From Verrucomicrobiia bacterium (GTDB taxonomy: Bacteria > Verrucomicrobiota > Verrucomicrobiia > Opitutales > Opitutaceae): a DNA stretch of 8,253 bases. The stretch covers positions 1 to 8,253 of the forward strand of contig JAUHWE010000167.1 of the NCBI GenBank assembly GCA_030424825.1, read 5' to 3'. This document shows, one piece after another, positions 1 through 7,099 of this stretch (positions within the stretch are counted from its first letter, which is position 1; the number at the start of each line of letters is the position of its first letter). The notes under the pieces are model-generated. The model ran no database searches, was not told where the DNA came from, and saw nothing but the letters and a program-made list of their open reading frames with translations. Both the position numbers and the translations under genes were made by a program.

Positions 1-363
1 GATGAGGTCGCCCCCCTCGAATCCCAGCGTGGCGATACGCTCTGGGTTTTCGCTGACGAGCCGTTGGAGTTTCGCTTCGGATACGTTCCGGGCTAGCTGG
101 GAAATACGAGTATAGCTCGTGGGAAGGTTGTGCTTCTCTTCCAATACCCAGGATTTAGTTTCCTCATCGTTGACGAGTGTGATCTTCTCACCTTCTGTCT
201 CGACAACGATTTTGGCCGTGTCGCGCAGATTGGCGGGATCAACGACGCTTGACCCCACTCGTTCGTCGAGCAGAGGGGCGTTACTGGTTTTCGTTAGGAA
301 GCTGGTGATGATTGCAAGGACAGCAAGAACTCCAGCGCTGATGTATAAATTCTTTATATTCAT
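1..363 (-). CDS. DUF4340-domain membrane-anchored protein, N-terminal part (runs off left edge)
   Basis: The minus-strand frame is open from an ATG at 363 to the left edge, giving 121 codons with no stop; the rest of the gene is outside the window. Residues about 5-21 are a hydrophobic segment following a short basic start (MNIKNLYISAGVLAVLA), which fits a single N-terminal membrane anchor with the remainder in the periplasm. The following part alternates strand-like pieces (AKIVVETEGEKITLV, then SWVLEE) and resembles DUF4340 proteins. This family is typically encoded directly after GldG-like genes in ABC operons, and here the start lies only 8 bp after the stop of the gldG-like gene, so co-transcription is very likely. 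No convincing Shine-Dalgarno motif precedes the ATG. The family's biochemical role is unknown; an accessory part of the ABC complex is inference from context. The family call rests on weak sequence similarity plus gene order. Confidence 0.72.
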   Translation of the reverse strand, partial: MNIKNLYISAGVLAVLAIITSFLTKTSNAPLLDERVGSSVVDPANLRDTAKIVVETEGEKITLVNDEETKSWVLEEKHNLPTSYTRISQLARNVSEAKLQRLVSENPERIATLGFEGGDLI

Positions 364-371
364 GGTAAGTC

Positions 372-2255
372 TTAGAGTGCTTTTTGTTTACGCATGCGGT
401 AGAAAATGAAGCCAAAGATGACGAGACCGATGGGCGAGTATCCGATATTCAAGGATACCAGTTTCCACTTGAGGGCATTGATATCTTTTCGCAGTTCTCG
501 CCGAATAACGCGTCTCTCCGCTCTCATGTTGGCTTCGTTCTCCCTCAATTGCTGCAGGGCGTTTGACAGCTCGGGACCGGCGACGATTAACCCGGTACCT
601 TGTTGTTGGGTAACGAGCTTTTGTATCTCCTGATTCATCTCGGAAATTTTTTCCTCAACTTCCTGAAGTTTGATTTGGTATTGTTTCTGGGCCTCAACTT
701 CCATCGCCTGGACGCGATCGAATGCTCTTGCTACCTCCCCTTTGCTGCGAATCCCAATCAGATCCTGGCTTCCGCCAAGGAACTCAATGACATTGGTCCC
801 CATAGCCAAATTGTCGTTGATTGGCTGGATGGTCATCATACCGAGGAAGTTCTGGCGTCGGATCGAAAATTGATCGAGTAGCCAGTCGGTGTCTGCAATG
901 ATGAATACATTGCCTTTACCGGTATAGAGCTGCTCGGGCTCGTCTGGCGTGTCTTCACTCTCGCCATCACCGTCCGGGGCTGCACTCGGGTTCGAGGGCT
1001 TTCCATTGGGAAATGCGGTCGTGAATTCACCGCTGAGCAATCCCGCCACGGTTTGTTTTTCGCCGGAAGCTTCCATTTGATTCAAGAGGGCTCCCTGCTG
1101 GGCAAATTGAAGCATCATTCCGTTGATGGATCCGGCACTCTCAGTGGTTTGCAATATTGGTTCGAAAGTGAGCTTCGAGCCTTCATCCAGGCTCAAACTG
1201 CCCGACTCGAGAAGGAGCACGGCATTGAGCTCAGCCGCAGGAAGGAAATCCTCGCTGACATTGTTTTCGCGGAAGATGAGCCATGCGGGTTGCATGGAGT
1301 TCTGTTGCGTATAGGCAATGTCCGGATCCGCAAGGGCTTCACTGGCGGAGTACTTGATTCCCCAGGTGGAAAAGAACCGTGGGAAATCACTCGAAGTATT
1401 CGGATTGGGACGCCCCATCATGGCCATCTGATTCTGCTGTTGCTGGCTGCGGAAAAAGAGGGACGAGGGATCGACAGCCAGGAACATTGGCTTTCCGGAC
1501 AAGGTAAACTGGTCGATGCCGAAGAGCAGTGTATCCGGAAGTCCGATCGGGTGAATCACGACCAGCATGTCCAAGTCTTTCGGCAGTTCGCTGGCCGTGG
1601 GTTCGATGACCTCTATGTTGAAAGAGCTCTCGAGCTCGCTGATGATATATTGGTCTTCTTGTGGAGGTTGGCCGGGCATCATCGGCATGGGAGGCGCCTT
1701 CAGCGGTAGACTGCTGATCAAGCCTAGTTTTGGCTTGGACAACTGCTGAGCCTCGTGAACCGCTTTTGCGATGTCGTATTCGATAGAACCTTCCTTGTTC
1801 CAGTCGAAGAAGGGAATCACGTGTTCCGAATCGCCTTGGCTAATCACCAGTCCAAGGAAAATGGTGTCACCATTAGGCAGACTTTGTCCGTGAACTCCCG
1901 CAGCGATGGCGTTTTCTTCGGCGGGTGTGTCCGGTTCAGGATCGATCCGGTCGAGGATGATTTTCCCTTTGGCAGCACGCTCGAACTGACGCAGCATCTG
2001 CTCGACGCGATCGCCGAAGTTCTGGATGTGCATCTTTATTTGGGGCGAAAGGCCCTCAACGGATCGTGTTCGATAGAAATCGAACCGAACGGGTTCTTCG
2101 ACTTTTGCCAGCAGCGATTTGGCGCTGTCCGAAAGCGTAAACGAATTTCCTGCCGTCATATCGAATCTCAATGGAATGGAGGAGACGACATAGTGGAGCA
2201 GAAGAAAGTTTATCAGAATGAGAAATGCGGCGTGAATTTTGGTACTCGTTTTCAT
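372..2255 (-). CDS. GldG-like ABC transporter auxiliary protein
   Basis: This 627-residue protein has an N-terminal membrane segment (about residues 8-26), a long extracytoplasmic region and a C-terminal membrane segment (about 603-620) followed by a basic tail (RMRKQKAL). That layout is typical of GldG / ABC_transp_aux proteins. Family-like landmarks are the early FDMTAGNSFTLSDSAKSLL stretch (residues 31-49), a Met/Pro-rich loop near 187-199, and the SSDFPRFFSTWGI region (288-300). An acidic, low-complexity linker lies at about 427-442. Residues about 511-549 and 567-597 are Glu/Gln/Arg-rich and should form coiled coils just before the C-terminal membrane helix. It starts 18 bp after the permease gene and is followed 8 bp later by the DUF4340 gene. 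A GGGGGA stretch about 8 bases before the ATG may serve as ribosome binding site. In Bacteroidota GldG works with GldF and GldA in gliding; here the substrate and role are unknown. Confidence 0.88.
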   Translation of the reverse strand: MKTSTKIHAAFLILINFLLLHYVVSSIPLRFDMTAGNSFTLSDSAKSLLAKVEEPVRFDFYRTRSVEGLSPQIKMHIQNFGDRVEQMLRQFERAAKGKIILDRIDPEPDTPAEENAIAAGVHGQSLPNGDTIFLGLVISQGDSEHVIPFFDWNKEGSIEYDIAKAVHEAQQLSKPKLGLISSLPLKAPPMPMMPGQPPQEDQYIISELESSFNIEVIEPTASELPKDLDMLVVIHPIGLPDTLLFGIDQFTLSGKPMFLAVDPSSLFFRSQQQQNQMAMMGRPNPNTSSDFPRFFSTWGIKYSASEALADPDIAYTQQNSMQPAWLIFRENNVSEDFLPAAELNAVLLLESGSLSLDEGSKLTFEPILQTTESAGSINGMMLQFAQQGALLNQMEASGEKQTVAGLLSGEFTTAFPNGKPSNPSAAPDGDGESEDTPDEPEQLYTGKGNVFIIADTDWLLDQFSIRRQNFLGMMTIQPINDNLAMGTNVIEFLGGSQDLIGIRSKGEVARAFDRVQAMEVEAQKQYQIKLQEVEEKISEMNQEIQKLVTQQQGTGLIVAGPELSNALQQLRENEANMRAERRVIRRELRKDINALKWKLVSLNIGYSPIGLVIFGFIFYRMRKQKAL

Positions 2256-2273
2256 GTCAGTATTCCCCCGATT

Positions 2274-2993
2274 CTAATTTTCTAAAACGATGATATTGAT
2301 GCCCAGAAACGCGATGGTCAGGACAACAAAAAACGAGATGGCACTCAGCTCAATCAATCCTCGGGTCATCGTTTGAAAGTGGTTGAGAAAGCTGAAATTG
2401 CCTAGGAAATCCAGCATGCCTGGTGAAGCGATATTCTCGAACACAGTTAGCAGGATTTGTGAACCAAAGAGCGTTACCAATACGCAAATGAGAACACTGA
2501 TTACGAAGGCAATCACTTGGTTCTTAGTCAGTGCCGAGCAGACGGAGCTAATAGACAGATAGGCGGCAGCCATCAGTATAGAGCCGAAATAGCCGGAGAA
2601 AATAATCCCCCAGTCGGGATTGCCGAGGTAGCTCGTGGTCAGGGCCAGCGAAAAGGTCAGGGCGAGCGCAATTCCGATGAACGCCCAAGCCGCGAGAAAC
2701 TTGCCCAGTACTGCGCTGGCCGTAGGAACGGGCAGCGTAAAGAGAAGTTCGATACTCCCGGACCGCTTTTCTTCTGACCAAAGCCGCATTCCGGTTGCGG
2801 GGATGAAGATAAGAAACGTCCAGGGAAGGAACGTCCAAATCGTATCGAGGCTGGCCTGGTTGCTTTCGTAGTATCCGGCGAAGACCGCGAGACCAATCAG
2901 CACGATATGGAACACGGCCAGAATCACGTACCCAACGGGCGAACGGAAATAGCCGAAGAACTCTTTTTTAAATATGGGAGCAATCTGGTTCAT
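2274..2993 (-). CDS. ABC-2 type transporter permease (GldF-like)
   Basis: This is a 239-residue integral membrane protein with about six hydrophobic segments (roughly residues 20-40, 54-70, 98-120, 128-150, 159-182 and 219-237), the usual size and topology for an ABC-2 permease subunit. Between segments two and three it carries SEEKRSGSIELLFTLP (residues 73-88), the EE-K-x-G-(S/T)-x-E-x-L-x-x-x-P coupling motif typical of the GldF/NosY-type permeases. The short cytoplasmic start (IFKKEFFGYFRSPVGYV) is also characteristic. Its ATG overlaps the stop of the ATPase gene as ATGA, indicating translational coupling, and an AAGG about 8-9 bases upstream could be a weak ribosome binding site. It ends in TAG. 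It should dimerise or pair with the GldG-like protein and be energised by the adjacent ATPase. The transported substrate cannot be told from the sequence. Confidence 0.92.
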   Translation of the reverse strand: MNQIAPIFKKEFFGYFRSPVGYVILAVFHIVLIGLAVFAGYYESNQASLDTIWTFLPWTFLIFIPATGMRLWSEEKRSGSIELLFTLPVPTASAVLGKFLAAWAFIGIALALTFSLALTTSYLGNPDWGIIFSGYFGSILMAAAYLSISSVCSALTKNQVIAFVISVLICVLVTLFGSQILLTVFENIASPGMLDFLGNFSFLNHFQTMTRGLIELSAISFFVVLTIAFLGINIIVLEN

Positions 2994-3718
2994 GCGTATG
3001 CCTTGCTGTTAGTGATTTCACGGAAGATTTCGTCGATTGAAGATCCAGGCTGGCGGGCTTTGAACGCTTCAGGAGTCTCGTTCACGCGGACTTTGCCCTG
3101 GTCGATTACGATGATGCGATTACAGATCGCCTCGACCTCTTCGAGAATGTGGGTAGAGAGGATGATGGCTTTGTCCTCGGCCATGGCCTTAATCAGTTTG
3201 CGCACTTCGTGCTTTTGATTGGGGTCGAGCCCATCGGTTGGCTCATCCAAGATGAGCACGGGGGGATCGTGGAGAATCGCTTGGGCGACGCCGACTCTTT
3301 GGCGATATCCCTTGGAGAGCGTTTCGATGGCCTGGTTTTGCACGGTCTGCAAATGGCATTTCACGATCACATTGGCTAACCGGTCGTGGATCTCGTCTTT
3401 GGTCCGAAAGCCTCGGGTTTCCGCGACGTAGGTTAGAAACTCGACCACCGTCATCTCTGGATAGGCCGGGCTGCTTTCTGGCAGATACCCGATGCGTTTC
3501 TTCGCTTCCATAGGGTCCTTCTGCACATCGAAACCCGCAACCGAGGCGGTTCCGGCGGTCGGCGAAAGAAAACCGGCGATCATTTTCATTGTGGTGGACT
3601 TGCCGGCTCCGTTGGGACCAAGAAAGCCGAGAATATCGCCTTTCTTGACCTCGAAGGACACGCCGTCGACGGCGCGCAAGTCCCCGTAGTCTTTGACTAT
3701 ATTATCTACAATTACCAT
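2990..3718 (-). CDS. ABC transporter ATP-binding protein (GldA-like)
   Basis: This 242-residue protein is a complete ABC nucleotide-binding domain. Visible motifs in order are Walker A GPNGAGKST (residues 34-42), YLPE at the Q-loop position (78-81, Glu in place of the usual Gln), the signature LSKGYRQRV (134-142), Walker B VLILDEP with catalytic Glu159, the D-loop GLDP (163-166) and the switch His190 in STH. YLPE and LSKGY instead of Q and LSGGQ are seen in GldA-type and related ABC-2 exporter ATPases, so they are probably not defects. It is the first gene of the operon and its TGA overlaps the permease start by 4 bp. It should hydrolyse ATP on the cytoplasmic side to drive the permease. The ATG at 3718 gives a normal N-terminus (IVDNIVKDYG), though no Shine-Dalgarno motif is seen before it. 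Confidence 0.95.
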   Translation of the reverse strand: MVIVDNIVKDYGDLRAVDGVSFEVKKGDILGFLGPNGAGKSTTMKMIAGFLSPTAGTASVAGFDVQKDPMEAKKRIGYLPESSPAYPEMTVVEFLTYVAETRGFRTKDEIHDRLANVIVKCHLQTVQNQAIETLSKGYRQRVGVAQAILHDPPVLILDEPTDGLDPNQKHEVRKLIKAMAEDKAIILSTHILEEVEAICNRIIVIDQGKVRVNETPEAFKARQPGSSIDEIFREITNSKAYA

Positions 3719-3915
3719 TAGTGGATCAGATTTGAGTTTAGGGTGAAAAATAGATTGGTTTTACCGGTTCAAGTTCCTGAATGAATCGGGGTTTTTCGTT
3801 TTTTTGAGCTTGAGGGCGAAGCGTTTAGCGAACGGATCGAGGGATTTCAAGTATTTCATTGGAAGTTCTACAAAGTGGAGAAGGGGCTAGCCGGCTAAAG
3901 CGGACTGGCTAGATT
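3719..3915 (-). promoter_or_regulatory. Intergenic region, probable leader and promoter of the ABC operon
   Basis: This 197-bp stretch lies between the HAD gene's stop and the ATG of the ABC ATPase, both on the minus strand. It has no plausible gene. It contains a T-rich run (plus strand, 3787-3807) and is the only sizeable gap upstream of the four-gene operon, so the operon promoter is most likely here. I could not pick a convincing -35/-10 pair: a TTGAAC (complement of 3767-3772) lies only 14 bp from the TATTTT at 3752-3747. The assignment is by position only. Confidence 0.35.
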
Positions 3916-4935
3916 TCAGATCTCTAGCGAATCCTGCTCCGCGACATCCTCTTCCACTTCGAGGGGGGCAACCTTGTCTTTCAAATGCCTTGGGGGTTCG
4001 GCGATGCGGCGGGCGAAATTCGTCTCCCGATCGGCGACGATCCGGTCGCAGATTTTCTGAACATGGAGACGGAGCCACATTGAGGTATTGGAGTCGCCCG
4101 AATACCGGGCAGGACCGTAGGCGTGGATACGATTCGTTTGCAGCAGGAGATCGTTTTGGGCGAATTCTGCCTCGTTAGTCGGTTTGTAGACGGCGTAGGC
4201 TTTACCGCCGAATTTGCGAACGACAGAAAAGCTTGGTACATCACTAGGACCGTCCGCGACGTAGATCATGTTCTGGAAGGGAATACGGCGATCTTCGTGA
4301 GCTAACTTCGCGTTTACATCGATGGCACTGTCCTTGTTGGAGCCCTTGTTGATCTCGAACAGGGCTCGAGTTTTGGTGGTATTGTCGATCATCATGCCGA
4401 TTTGGCTGATTTCCCTGTCGGTTTCCATTGCGAGTTCGTCTTGCGAGAGAAATCCGGGCAAGAGGGGGTTCTCTATGAACTCGGACCCCCAGATACCATC
4501 GACATAGGGGGCGATCTTGCTGCCTCGAATCATTTCTGCTAAACCCGTACTGACGATATAGTGTTCCAGCTCGATCTCATGCTTTTCGTATTCAGGTTTA
4601 GAGCGCGCCTCTTCTCTGAGCTCACTAAAGAATTCGGGCAATCCTTCGTAAAACTCGATTTCGGCTCCCAACAAACGCAGCAGCTCGTTATTGAGACCTT
4701 TCATCTGGCCATTCCGGACATGGGTGAGGATGTGGTTGAGATAGACGCTTTCCCCTGAAACGTGGTAGCCGCGTTCCTTGTAGCGGCTGGCCATGGCGTT
4801 GGTTTCCTCCCAAAACCGGTCTTCGTCGATGTGATACCGCTCGAAGATCGGCTGTTGCATGTAGCCGGGTATGAGCGTTTTGTCGAAATCCCAGATGATC
4901 GCTATTCTGTTCTGGGTGAACAGTCCGTGTGGCAT
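3916..4935 (-). CDS. HAD-superfamily hydrolase (phosphoserine-phosphatase-like)
   Basis: The protein has the haloacid dehalogenase motifs in the expected order, numbered from the ATG at 4935 (339 residues). Motif I is DFDKT (16-20), with the nucleophile Asp16 and acid/base Asp18. Motif II is IVSTGL (127-132), with Ser129 or Thr130. A Lys-containing region (KTR at 188-190, or NKGSNK at 196-201) could supply motif III. Motif IV is ADGPSDVPSF (227-236), with Mg-binding Asp228 and Asp232. A large insertion (about 22-125) between motifs I and II would form a helical cap of type C1, as in phosphoserine-phosphatase-like members. The C-terminal 45 residues are charged and acidic. The frame stays open upstream to a TTG at 4977, which would add 14 residues. 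I prefer ATG 4935 because it begins just before the conserved core, but neither start has a clear ribosome binding site. No signal peptide is evident, so it is probably cytoplasmic. The substrate is unknown. Confidence 0.88.
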   Translation of the reverse strand: MPHGLFTQNRIAIIWDFDKTLIPGYMQQPIFERYHIDEDRFWEETNAMASRYKERGYHVSGESVYLNHILTHVRNGQMKGLNNELLRLLGAEIEFYEGLPEFFSELREEARSKPEYEKHEIELEHYIVSTGLAEMIRGSKIAPYVDGIWGSEFIENPLLPGFLSQDELAMETDREISQIGMMIDNTTKTRALFEINKGSNKDSAIDVNAKLAHEDRRIPFQNMIYVADGPSDVPSFSVVRKFGGKAYAVYKPTNEAEFAQNDLLLQTNRIHAYGPARYSGDSNTSMWLRLHVQKICDRIVADRETNFARRIAEPPRHLKDKVAPLEVEEDVAEQDSLEI

Positions 4936-5125
4936 AGGTGACAGAAAACGGGTAACGGTTGCGACTGCAATTGCCAATTTCAGTGAGTCGCAAGTAAACG
5001 ATTTCAGGCAATGGGGGTACCGAATCGCTCGCCGGCACTTTCGGGAATGGCATTATGGAGCGACATCTTCATGAAATTGAGATTTGCAGTTTTGAGATCG
5101 AGTCGGCATTGCTGCTTCCTTTCCT
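4936..5125. promoter_or_regulatory. Divergent intergenic region between the HAD gene and prfA
   Basis: The HAD gene (minus) and prfA (plus) are transcribed away from each other from this roughly 190-bp stretch, which must therefore hold a promoter for each. If the HAD gene starts at the TTG at 4977, the gap shrinks to 148 bp. I found no good sigma-70-type promoter pair on either strand. The bases just before the prfA ATG are pyrimidine-rich (gcttcctttcct) and contain no Shine-Dalgarno motif. A 33-codon plus-strand ORF starting at 5071 runs into prfA in another frame and looks like chance. Confidence 0.4.
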
Positions 5126-6223
5126 ATGGCGATAGAGCTTCCAGATATATCCACTTTCCAGAAACGTGTTGAAGAAATCGACGGGCTAATGAATCAGCCT
5201 GACTTTTTCAATGACTCGCGCCGATCGGCCGCTTTGTCGCGAGAGCAGATAAAGTTGCGCCATTTACTGGAAGACCATGCGGCTCTCGAATCGGCAAAGA
5301 GGGCTCGTGCCGAGCACAAAGAATTGCTGGCTGATCCCAGTGGAGACGCCGAGCTCAAAGAGCTCGCGACCGAAGAGCTTCCGGAATTGGAGGCAGAGAT
5401 TGCTCGCTTGGAGAGCAAGATCCTCGTTTCCATGATTCCTCCAGATGATTCTGACTCAAGGAATACGATCGTTGAAATTCGAGCGGGGGCGGGAGGAGAC
5501 GAAGCGTCCCTGTTCGCGGGCAGTCTTTACCGGATGTATACGCGACTGGCTGAACGTCGAGGCTGGTCGATTGAGCAGCTAGGTTCGAGCGAGAGTGGAA
5601 TCAATGGATTCAAGGAAGTCTCATTTCTCATTCGTGGAGAAGAGGCGTACAAGCAGATGAAATTTGAAAGCGGGGTCCACCGGGTCCAGCGGGTGCCCGA
5701 AACAGAATCCCAGGGACGCATACACACTTCAACCGTTACGGTGGCGGTACTCCCGGAAGCCGAGGAGGTGGACATTCAAATTGATCCTCAAGATCTTGAG
5801 ATAACGGTAACCCGAGCGAGTGGTCCGGGAGGGCAAGGGGTTAATACAACCGATTCCGCGGTGCAAATCCTGCACAAGCCCACTGGGATCATTGTGCTTT
5901 GTTCAGACGAGCGTTCGCAGATCAAGAACAAAGCAAAAGCGATGACGGTACTGCGATCGCGTTTGCTCCAAGCCAAGGAGGACGAGGAGAGGGCAAAATA
6001 TGCTGAAAACCGTAAGAAGCAAGTGGGTACAGGCGATCGAAGCGAACGGATACGAACTTACAATTTTCCGCAAAGCCGGCTGACCGATCATCGAATTGGT
6101 CTGACCATTCATAGCCTGACTCAGGTAATGGAAGGGGAGCTCGACGAAGTGATCGATGCCCTTCAGAAAGAGGACCAGAAGCTGAAAATTGAGAATCTAA
6201 TGAGCGGTCAAGCGAAGGTTTAG
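5126..6223 (+). CDS. prfA: Peptide chain release factor 1 (RF1)
   Basis: This 365-residue protein is full length for RF1, which reads UAA and UAG stop codons and triggers peptide release on the ribosome. The N-terminal helical domain spans about residues 1-105. The decoding loop contains RVPETESQGRIHTS (189-202), in which Pro191-Glu192-Thr193 is the P-x-T tripeptide of RF1; RF2 has SPF. The peptidyl-transferase motif GPGGQGVN (233-240) carries Gln237, the residue methylated by PrmC. The SRLTDHRIGLT stretch (317-327) is also typical. The ATG at 5126 gives the normal N-terminus, although a polypyrimidine run rather than a Shine-Dalgarno precedes it. It ends with TAG, a codon read only by RF1. 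prmC follows after 15 bp on the same strand, a common pairing that links the factor with its modifying enzyme. The absence of the internal frameshift known from RF2 genes also fits RF1. Confidence 0.98.
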   Translation: MAIELPDISTFQKRVEEIDGLMNQPDFFNDSRRSAALSREQIKLRHLLEDHAALESAKRARAEHKELLADPSGDAELKELATEELPELEAEIARLESKILVSMIPPDDSDSRNTIVEIRAGAGGDEASLFAGSLYRMYTRLAERRGWSIEQLGSSESGINGFKEVSFLIRGEEAYKQMKFESGVHRVQRVPETESQGRIHTSTVTVAVLPEAEEVDIQIDPQDLEITVTRASGPGGQGVNTTDSAVQILHKPTGIIVLCSDERSQIKNKAKAMTVLRSRLLQAKEDEERAKYAENRKKQVGTGDRSERIRTYNFPQSRLTDHRIGLTIHSLTQVMEGELDEVIDALQKEDQKLKIENLMSGQAKV

Positions 6224-6238
6224 GGCTCTGGTGTTTGA

Positions 6239-7099
6239 ATGGGGGAGGTTCTTACAGTATTAGATGTCATCCGGAAAAGTGCGGACTTTCTCGAGCGCAA
6301 GCAGGTTGAAAGCGCACGTTTGAATGCGGAATGGCTGATCGCGCATGTGCTGGGAATCGGCCGGATGCAACTTTACCTTCAGTTCGACCGGCCTTTGCAG
6401 GAATTCGAATTGGAAAAGATGCGGGAGTGCGTTGCCCGTCGCGGGAAAAGAGAGCCCCTTCAGTACATCATCGGCCAGACTCCGTTTCACAATATCACGA
6501 TCAAGTGCGATCACCGAGCATTAATCCCGCGACCAGAGACTGAGCAGCTGGTCGAACAGGTAATGGATCTCGGACCGGAGATTGACGAAGAGATCAGTAT
6601 TTTGGATTTGGGCACAGGCACGGGAGCGATTGGGCTCGCTTTGGCGATGCATTTTCCAAGGTCTCAAGTGGTCGCAATTGATGAAAGCGCAGACGCTTTA
6701 GAATTGGCGAAAGAGAACGCTTTCCATTGCGGCCTCCAGAATCGAGTTCAGTTTGTCCAATCCAATTGGTTTGACCAATTGGAAGATGCGGGCCCATTTG
6801 ATTTGATCGTTGCCAACCCTCCCTACTTGACGGAAGCCGAATTATCAGAGGCGGAAAGCGAAGTGAAGCATTTCGAACCTGTGACCGCTCTTGTAGCGAA
6901 CGACGAAGGCTTAGAGGATTTGCTTACAATCATCGAGGGCTCGTTTTCTCGCTTGAAGAACGCGGGCACACTTTGGCTCGAAACGGGGATTGAGCAACAC
7001 TCAGCCCTGCTCGAAGCCTGTAGCCGGAAAGGCTATGCCGAGAGTGAAGGTATCGATGACTGGAGTGGTCGGCCACGATTCATTCGGGTGAAGAAGTAG
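6239..7099 (+). CDS. prmC: Release factor glutamine N5-methyltransferase
   Basis: PrmC transfers a methyl group from S-adenosylmethionine to the glutamine of the GGQ motif in release factors. At 286 residues it has the family's usual length. An N-terminal helical domain (about 1-75) includes the substrate-recognition region and ends with PLQYIIG (73-79). The methyltransferase domain follows, with LIPRPETE (95-102), the SAM-binding motif I DLGTGTGAIGLAL (123-135), an acidic residue after strand 2 (VVAIDES, 144-150), and the catalytic NPPY (193-196) that binds the glutamine amide. The later FEPVTAL (212-218) is also family-typical. The gene begins 15 bp after prfA and is surely in the same operon. 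The ATG at 6239 is the only reasonable start, and no Shine-Dalgarno is visible before it, so translation may depend on ribosomes arriving from prfA. The stop is TAG. The next gene is convergent. Confidence 0.97.
   Translation: MGEVLTVLDVIRKSADFLERKQVESARLNAEWLIAHVLGIGRMQLYLQFDRPLQEFELEKMRECVARRGKREPLQYIIGQTPFHNITIKCDHRALIPRPETEQLVEQVMDLGPEIDEEISILDLGTGTGAIGLALAMHFPRSQVVAIDESADALELAKENAFHCGLQNRVQFVQSNWFDQLEDAGPFDLIVANPPYLTEAELSEAESEVKHFEPVTALVANDEGLEDLLTIIEGSFSRLKNAGTLWLETGIEQHSALLEACSRKGYAESEGIDDWSGRPRFIRVKK

Noticed and set aside
1053..1709. Long plus-strand open frame (218 codons) opposite the gldG-like gene
   Set aside because: It lies wholly antisense to a well-supported gene, and its translation shows no domain; it is a shadow of the gldG-like coding strand.
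3747..3772. TTGAAC ... TATTTT as a promoter for the ABC operon on the minus strand
   Set aside because: The spacing is only 14 bp and both boxes are poor matches, so it cannot be told from chance.
3887..3912. Inverted repeat CTAGCC...GGCTAG just after the HAD gene stop, possible terminator
   Set aside because: The stem is 6 bp with a long loop, and the minus-strand transcript continues into CCCCTTCTCC rather than a U-tract; too weak to call a terminator.
4688..5053. Minus-strand 121-codon open frame overlapping the HAD gene start
   Set aside because: It is out of frame with the HAD gene, whose catalytic motif I lies in the overlapping region, and its product has a Pro/Arg/His-rich composition typical of an off-frame reading.
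5071..5172. Small plus-strand ORF of about 33 codons upstream of and overlapping prfA, possible leader peptide
   Set aside because: It has no ribosome binding site, no recognisable composition, and runs into prfA out of frame; it appears to be a chance ORF.
5701..5860. Possible RF2 rather than RF1 identity, or a frameshift in the release factor gene
   Set aside because: The decoding tripeptide is P-E-T, not SPF, and the frame runs unbroken for 365 codons, so it is RF1.
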